DNA of 9,508 bases from Thermoleophilia bacterium. GTDB lineage: Bacteria; Actinomycetota; Thermoleophilia; Miltoncostaeales; Miltoncostaeaceae. The DNA is taken from NCBI GenBank assembly GCA_017882555.1, contig JADGPH010000067.1, positions 1 through 9,508 of the forward strand. Reading direction: 5' to 3'. A program made the position numbers and the translations under genes. This document shows, piece after piece, positions 5,987 to 9,508 of this stretch (position 1 is the first letter of the stretch; each line of letters starts with the position of its first letter). A model generated the notes under the pieces. That model ran no database searches, was not told the DNA's origin, and worked only from the letters and a program-made list of their open reading frames with translations.

Positions 5987-7096
5987 CTAACCGGAGAGCG
6001 CGTCGGCGACGTGCCCGAGGCCCGAGATCTCGACCGGCTCGTCTGGGAAATCGGGGACCTGGAGGGGCTGGCGGCCGCCGAGCAGCCGGGCCAGTCGTGC
6101 GCATGACTCGTGGTCACGGAGGGCACGCGCCCGATCGTGTTCCAGTTGCGCCAACGTGCGGTCGGCGAGGTCGGCGGGGTCGCGGGCTCCCGCATCGGCC
6201 AGGACCGCCATTAGGCCCTCGCGGGTCGGCGGTTCCGTCGCGGGAAGTGGCCGAATGCGATTCATCACCGCTGCGCCGATCGGGAACCGGTCGTGCGTCA
6301 GTCGTTCAACGAGTGCTCCGGCCTCGCGCACCGGTTCGTCGTCGGCCGACGACACCACGACGAAGGCGGCGCGCGGCGAATGCAGCAGTGTACGCACCGC
6401 CTCCGCACGTTCCGAGAACCCGGAGTACATGCCGTCAAACGCGGCCAGGAACTCGCCGAGATCCCGCAGGAGCTGTGCACCGGTGACGCGCTCGAGGATG
6501 GAGAACACGGTGCTGGATCCCGCGTGCAGGACCTTCCAGCCCAGATGTCCGGCGGCAGCCCCAGGGGAGAGCAGCATCCGCAGCGACTTGCCTTCGATGA
6601 AGTGCGTGATCCGCGTGGGCGCATCCAGAAAGTCGAGCGCGTTTTGGGCGGGAGGGGTGTCGAGCACGATTTGGTCAAAACGGAGATCGTGGGTCAACTC
6701 ATTCAGGCGTTCGACAGCCATGTACTCCTGCGACCCGGCGACGGCCCCCGACAGATGTGCGTAGATGCGGTTGTCCAGGATCCGTTCGGCCGCATCGGCA
6801 CTCGGTGCATGGCGCTGCACAAGCCGATCGAACGTGGCCTTCGCATCGAGCTGCAGCGCCCAGAGCTCGCCCCAGCTTCCCGTCGGGCCGATGTCCACCT
6901 GGCGGGGTTCGTCACCGAGTGCGGACAGCCCCAGCGCCGAGGCCAGCCGCCGCGCCGGGTCGATGGTAACCACGGCGACCTTTGATCCGTTGCGGGCGAG
7001 CGCAAGCCCGAGGGCCGCAGAAATCGTGGTCTTGCCGACACCACCCGATCCGCAGCAGACGATGACCCGACATCCCTCGAGACCCGAGATGTTCAC
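5987..7096 (-). CDS. ArsA/Get3-like ATPase, second of a tandem pair (Rv3680/BagB-like)
   Basis: This 369-residue SIMIBI-class P-loop ATPase belongs to the ArsA/GET3 family. The deviant Walker A is GSGGVGKTT (16-24): the signature lysine normally found at the second position (GKGGVGK) is Ser17, while the P-loop lysine Lys22 is kept. Switch I is TIDPARRL (44-51) and switch II is VLDTPPAQNAL (144-154). A variable helical region follows at about 160-240, with MNRIRPLP (278-285) near the nucleotide base site. No zinc-binding CxxC pair of eukaryotic Get3 is visible, nor an arsenite-binding Cys set, so arsenite efflux is unlikely. The GTG start at 7096 overlaps the stop of the preceding ATPase gene by 4 bases (GTGA), which implies translational coupling. 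Mycobacterial counterparts are reported to act together and affect cell envelope or nutrient phenotypes; I infer a heterodimer here too. The gene is the last of the leftward operon. Confidence 0.93.
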   Translation of the reverse strand: MNISGLEGCRVIVCCGSGGVGKTTISAALGLALARNGSKVAVVTIDPARRLASALGLSALGDEPRQVDIGPTGSWGELWALQLDAKATFDRLVQRHAPSADAAERILDNRIYAHLSGAVAGSQEYMAVERLNELTHDLRFDQIVLDTPPAQNALDFLDAPTRITHFIEGKSLRMLLSPGAAAGHLGWKVLHAGSSTVFSILERVTGAQLLRDLGEFLAAFDGMYSGFSERAEAVRTLLHSPRAAFVVVSSADDEPVREAGALVERLTHDRFPIGAAVMNRIRPLPATEPPTREGLMAVLADAGARDPADLADRTLAQLEHDRARALRDHESCARLARLLGGRQPLQVPDFPDEPVEISGLGHVADALSG

Positions 7097-8046
7097 CGCC
7101 GCACCGCCGGTTCTCCGGCGTGCCGTGCAGCCTGGAGCGCGTCGGCCAGGATCCCAAGTTCCGCGGGTCCGATCGGCACGGGACCAAGGTCGGGCATGAT
7201 CAGGGGTGCGGTGTGGGTGCCCGTGGCGAGTTCACGCAAATGGTCATGCTCGATCGTCGAGTGGTGGTGTGCCTGAAGTGCGGCGTGGGCGGCCGCCGCC
7301 GCTTGGGGGTCATCGAGATCCACGCGTGCCAGCACCGCTGCATCCTCGGGCCAGAAGCGTCGCGGGGTCATCCCGTTCATGATTGTCGCGGCCACCGGGA
7401 AGTGGTCTGCGCGCAATGTCGCTGCGGCCTCGATCGCCTCCGAGACCGGGAGCTCCTCGGGCCTCGCCACGATCGCGATGCCTGTCGCGCCCGCGTGCTT
7501 GACGACTTCCTCGATCCGATGCGCCTGTTCGCGGACGGGGCCTTGGGCGGCCAGTTCGCTGACGTTGCCCGCGGTCTGCAGGAGAGCGATTCCGTGGCCG
7601 GTGGCCGGGCAGTCGACGACGACCTTGTCCCAGACCGGCCGCCCGTCCTTGAGGGCGACCGCGAGCTCCCAGATCTTGCCGAGCGTCACCAACTCTGGCA
7701 GCCCCGGGGCTGCCGCGGCGAAGTTGTGGAACGCCCGGCTGCGCACCAACAGATCGACCAGCGGGCGCACCTTGATGTGGGAGGCCAGGTACTCCTCGGT
7801 CGACTTGTCGACGTCGATCGAGAACCCGAACAGCCCCGGGGCGAGTTCGGTGGGAGCGTTGCGGGCGACGTCCCGCGTCGCAAACAGATCGGAGAGTCGG
7901 TGCTGGTTGGCGACCTCGGCGATCACGACCCGTTGTCCCGCGCGTGCCCACGCGGTGCCCAGGGCGGCCGCGACCACGCTCTTGCCCACTCCGCCCTTGC
8001 CGAGCACGAAGATCAGCCGTCGATCGAAGAGTTCAGGCGGGGTCAC
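7093..8046 (-). CDS. ArsA/Get3-like ATPase, first of a tandem pair (Rv3679/BagA-like)
   Basis: This 317-residue P-loop ATPase is paralogous to its downstream neighbour. The deviant Walker A LGKGGVGKS (15-23) keeps the signature lysine Lys17 that reaches across a dimer interface in this class. The switch II-like strand is VVVDCPATGHG (142-152). In place of the usual switch I DP motif it has AEVANQHRLSDLF (43-55), an Actinobacterial variant in my recollection. MNGMTPRRFWPEDAA (223-237) occupies the position of the base-binding loop. The start is GTG at 8046, 45 bases after the stop of the small upstream gene, with only a weak GAG for ribosome binding. The stop overlaps the next GTG. ArsA/Get3 relatives target membrane proteins or transport metalloids; the bacterial pair's client is not established, and no transporter or tail-anchored partner is encoded in the window. 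Confidence 0.92.
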   Translation of the reverse strand: MTPPELFDRRLIFVLGKGGVGKSVVAAALGTAWARAGQRVVIAEVANQHRLSDLFATRDVARNAPTELAPGLFGFSIDVDKSTEEYLASHIKVRPLVDLLVRSRAFHNFAAAAPGLPELVTLGKIWELAVALKDGRPVWDKVVVDCPATGHGIALLQTAGNVSELAAQGPVREQAHRIEEVVKHAGATGIAIVARPEELPVSEAIEAAATLRADHFPVAATIMNGMTPRRFWPEDAAVLARVDLDDPQAAAAAHAALQAHHHSTIEHDHLRELATGTHTAPLIMPDLGPVPIGPAELGILADALQAARHAGEPAVRR

Positions 8047-8091
8047 AGGCGCATCTCGGCACGCAGCGTGTTAGCACGGTCCACATGTGCA

Positions 8092-8313
8092 CTACGCATC
8101 GCTGGGCCGCACCGTGTCCAGATCAGCCAACCGCAACTCGATGATGCCGGCCAGGTCATCGAACCCGTGGACCCGCGCGAGCACCTGCGCTTGGGCAAAA
8201 CGTTCCCGCGCGCGCCCCGCCGCCACGGGATCGTTCCGGGTCTTGCACAGGTTGTCGCCCGAGAGCAGCAACTGACGAATCCTCCTTCGGGGGTCATCGT
8301 CGGTCGCGGCCAC
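8092..8313 (-). CDS. Small conserved-looking hypothetical protein, first gene of the ATPase operon
   Basis: This 73-residue soluble protein starts with an acidic tail (MAATDDDP). It continues with an amphipathic helical stretch RRRIRQLLLSGDNLCKTR (9-26), then RARERFAQAQVLARVHG (34-50), then LAGIIELRLADLD (54-66). The alternating hydrophobic pattern suggests a short helical-repeat or TPR-like bundle. I cannot name a family. The frame is open a little further upstream, but GTG at 8313 is the only usual start codon, and it lacks a Shine-Dalgarno sequence. The stop is 45 bases before the first ATPase gene on the same strand, so co-transcription is likely and a partner or regulatory role for the ATPases is possible. 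Competing frames across this stretch are Arg/Ser/Cys-rich and look non-coding. Confidence 0.65.
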   Translation of the reverse strand: MAATDDDPRRRIRQLLLSGDNLCKTRNDPVAAGRARERFAQAQVLARVHGFDDLAGIIELRLADLDTVRPSDA

Positions 8314-8522
8314 GTCGTCAGGGAGGGGTGGGGAGTCAATAGGCCGAGGGTAGCCGATGGCGCGTCAAAGTCCTCGCCTGCCACGGATGCGAGCCGCCGG
8401 ATACCGAGGTCCCGCGGAACGCTCGCCGTGGCGGGCACCCAAGCGGCTCCCAGCCGTGTTGCGCCCGTCGGCCAGTCGAAGCGCGGTCCTGCACCGGCGT
8501 CGGCGCGGTTGCCCGCGCAGAT

Positions 8523-8555
8523 GTGCCGTGCCCCACGGGACCGGTGGGCAGGCAC
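8523..8555. repeat. Imperfect hairpin in the divergent gap
   Basis: GTGCC (8523-8527) pairs with GGCAC (8551-8555), TG (8529-8530) with CA (8549-8550), and CCCAC (8532-8536) with GTGGG (8544-8548). This gives 12 bp with two single-base bulges and a 7-base loop. It may be a structured leader or an operator. Such a structure can arise by chance at this base composition. Confidence 0.35.
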
Positions 8556-8684
8556 GCCGCGCGGGTACGCAGACAATCGCGCCAGCGACGACGGTGCTGG
8601 GGCCAGTGACTCGTGGGCCGGGTCGATTGCGACGGGCCTTAGCACCTGTGCGTTCACCCAGAGTGCAGTCTACCCGTGCGCTCG

Positions 8685-8693
8685 TGCGATACT
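8685..8693 (+). promoter_or_regulatory. Extended -10 promoter, probably giving a leaderless transcript
   Basis: TGC followed directly by GATACT (8688-8693) resembles an extended -10 element. A start of transcription 7-8 bases downstream falls at 8700-8701, on the GTG of the following gene. No Shine-Dalgarno sequence is present before that GTG, which fits leaderless initiation, common in Actinomycetota. No clear -35 hexamer is seen. Confidence 0.5.
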
Positions 8694-8700
8694 CGCACCC

Positions 8701-9033
8701 GTGAACTGGCTCATCGACAACGCGGTGCTGGTGTCCTTCCTGGTCGCGCTGGTCGCGGTCCTGATCTCGTTGGCGGTGCTCGGCATCCGCATCGGTGGGG
8801 CCTACCGACGGGTTCGGGTTGCCACGAAGACGCTCTCGGTGGCGGGAGGTGTCTTGGCCGATGATGTCCATCGGGTCGTGGCAGCGCTGGCCGCGTTGCC
8901 GGATCGGCAGGCCGAAGTCCAGCAGGCGATCACCGAGCTCTCGCAGCGCGCTGCCGCGGTTGGGGTACTCGCGCGGCACGCCATGGCGGCCCATCGCATC
9001 CTGCGGAGCCCGCTCTGGTTTGTCGGCCGCTGA
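8701..9033 (+). CDS. Small single-pass membrane protein of unknown function
   Basis: This 110-residue protein has a very short N-terminus and then a hydrophobic helix at about 7-29 (VLVSFLVALVAVLISLAVLG). A basic turn follows (YRRVRVATK), then an amphipathic alpha-helical region (about 45-95) rich in Ala, Val, Gln and Glu, compatible with a coiled coil (LPDRQAEVQQAITELSQRA). It ends with RSPLWFVGR. The layout recalls DUF948-like membrane proteins, but I cannot assign a family. The GTG at 8701 is chosen because the membrane segment starts right after it and a -10 element lies just upstream. The long open frame continuing leftward on this strand is antisense to the ATPase operon. The stop is 4 bases before the ppx/gppA start, so the two genes are probably co-transcribed. 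Confidence 0.78.
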   Translation: MNWLIDNAVLVSFLVALVAVLISLAVLGIRIGGAYRRVRVATKTLSVAGGVLADDVHRVVAALAALPDRQAEVQQAITELSQRAAAVGVLARHAMAAHRILRSPLWFVGR

Positions 9034-9037
9034 CCGC

Positions 9038-9508
9038 ATGACCGATCCGCCGATCGCGGTCATTGATGTCGGCTCCAACTCGGTTCGACTCCTGCTGTGG
9101 GATGGCATGGACGCCGACGGGCCCACCGGAGCGCGTACGACGGTCGTTACCGGACTGCGTCGCGGCGCGAACCTCGCGGGCACGATTGCGCCCGACGCGC
9201 TTGAGCGACTCGACGCGTGCGCGGCCCGGTACGGGCAACGGATGCGCGAGGCCGGCGTTCGGCAGGGTGTCGCCCTTGGCACGAGCGCCGTGCGCGATGC
9301 ACCCAACCGCGATGCCGTGGCGCGGATCGTGGGCGAACGGCTGGGGTTGCCGCTGACGGTCGTCTCGGGCACCGTCGAAGCGCGATTGGCCTACGCCGGT
9401 GCACGCCTGGCGGTCGACGGCAGCGGCCCGGCAATCGTGCTGGATGTCGGCGGCGGAAGCACCGAGGTCGTGCGCGGTGACGCCTCGGGACCATTGGGTG
9501 CCGTGAGC
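9038..9508 (+). CDS. Ppx/GppA phosphatase family protein (3' end cut by the window)
   Basis: The first 157 residues of a Ppx/GppA-type exopolyphosphatase or guanosine pentaphosphate phosphohydrolase are visible. These enzymes release phosphate from polyphosphate chains or convert pppGpp to ppGpp and have an ASKHA (actin-like) fold. Phosphate loop 1 is AVIDVGSNSVRLLLW (7-21). ALGTSAVRDAPNRD (about 83-96) is the family ATSAxRdAxN motif, SGTVEARLAYAGA (about 114-126) corresponds to the SGxxEA catalytic segment with its conserved Glu, and IVLDVGGGSTEVV (about 133-145) is phosphate loop 2. The ATG at 9038 follows the previous stop by 4 bases and lacks a strong Shine-Dalgarno sequence, suggesting translational coupling. 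The C-terminal half is missing, so Ppx cannot be separated from GppA, and the gene continues past the end of the window in frame. Confidence 0.95.
   Translation, partial: MTDPPIAVIDVGSNSVRLLLWDGMDADGPTGARTTVVTGLRRGANLAGTIAPDALERLDACAARYGQRMREAGVRQGVALGTSAVRDAPNRDAVARIVGERLGLPLTVVSGTVEARLAYAGARLAVDGSGPAIVLDVGGGSTEVVRGDASGPLGAVS

Larger units (their letters stand above)
8314..8700. other. 387-base divergent gap without a convincing gene
   Basis: Both flanking genes point away from this region, so it should hold two promoters. Only the rightward one (8685-8693) is recognisable. On the minus strand, TTGACG (complement of 8363-8368) could serve as a -35 element, but no good -10 follows at normal spacing. 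Open frames cross the region on both strands. The best (minus strand from a GTG at 8657) has weaker third-position G+C bias than the neighbouring genes and runs out of frame into the small operon gene, so I do not call it. I saw no tRNA, tmRNA or RNase P signatures. An imperfect hairpin lies at 8523-8555. Confidence 0.5.

Noticed and set aside
4711..6195. A 494-codon open frame on the - strand opposite the glycosyltransferase
   Set aside because: It is a GC-rich shadow of the glycosyltransferase gene, full of His/Arg/Pro with no recognisable motif, while the + strand shows a complete GT-B enzyme.
8043..8657. A 204-codon minus-strand open frame from a GTG at 8657 ending in a GTGA overlap with the first ATPase gene
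   Set aside because: Its second half is an out-of-frame copy of the 73-residue gene and is Arg/Cys/Trp-rich, and its first half has weaker third-position G+C bias than the confirmed genes. The GTGA overlap is tempting, and a decayed gene cannot be fully excluded.
8314..8700. Possible RNase P RNA, tmRNA or signal recognition particle RNA in the gap
   Set aside because: The conserved cores I looked for on both strands (for example the RNase P GGAGGAAAGUCC segment and the tmRNA tag-region ends) are absent.
7120..9033. A very long open frame on the + strand spanning the ATPase operon region
   Set aside because: Up to about 8700 it is antisense to two clear ATPase genes and its product is Arg/Gly/His-rich without domain features. 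Only the final part from the GTG at 8701 looks like a protein.

Overview
The window is high-G+C bacterial chromosome with compact gene spacing. Several signs point to Actinomycetota: a group 1 sigma-70 factor with a compact region 1.1, a tandem pair of ArsA/Get3-type ATPases like mycobacterial Rv3679-Rv3680, frequent GTG starts, a likely leaderless promoter, and a Gram-positive-type LexA box. The mix, including a type IV pilus PilT ATPase, would fit a deep-branching class such as Thermoleophilia. That class-level guess is from general resemblance only.

Layout. 9-1091 (-): primary sigma factor, with a well-formed promoter, a near-perfect LexA (SOS) operator over the expected transcription start, and a hairpin touching the ribosome binding site. 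1388-2110 (-): membrane-anchored TPR protein. 2217-3473 (+): PilT-type ATPase, whose 3' end overlaps out of frame with an HxlR-type regulator (3337-3708, +). The regulator in turn overlaps tail-to-tail with a SAM-dependent methyltransferase (3685-about 4551, -). 4750-4798: an 18-bp perfect inverted repeat in the divergent region before a GT4 glycosyltransferase (4837-5982, +). That gene ends 4 bases from the end of the opposing ATPase operon. The operon runs leftward: a small unknown protein (8313-8092), ATPase 1 (8046-7093) and ATPase 2 (7096-5987), the last two sharing a GTGA stop/start overlap. After a 387-base gap, a small membrane protein (8701-9033, +) is followed 4 bases later by a Ppx/GppA phosphatase (9038 onward) that is cut by the window end.

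How it fits together. The ATPase pair is a clear operon and probably works as a heterodimer, since one subunit keeps the signature lysine of the deviant Walker A motif and the other lacks it. The small membrane protein and the Ppx/GppA protein form a second co-transcribed unit. The remaining genes look like single housekeeping or accessory genes, packed closely enough that their transcripts must overlap.

I found no CRISPR array, transposase, phage gene, tRNA or rRNA. No wholly new multi-gene system is evident. The observations most worth checking are the LexA operator on the sigma factor promoter, the 18-bp inverted repeat at 4750-4798, and the triple overlap around the HxlR gene.
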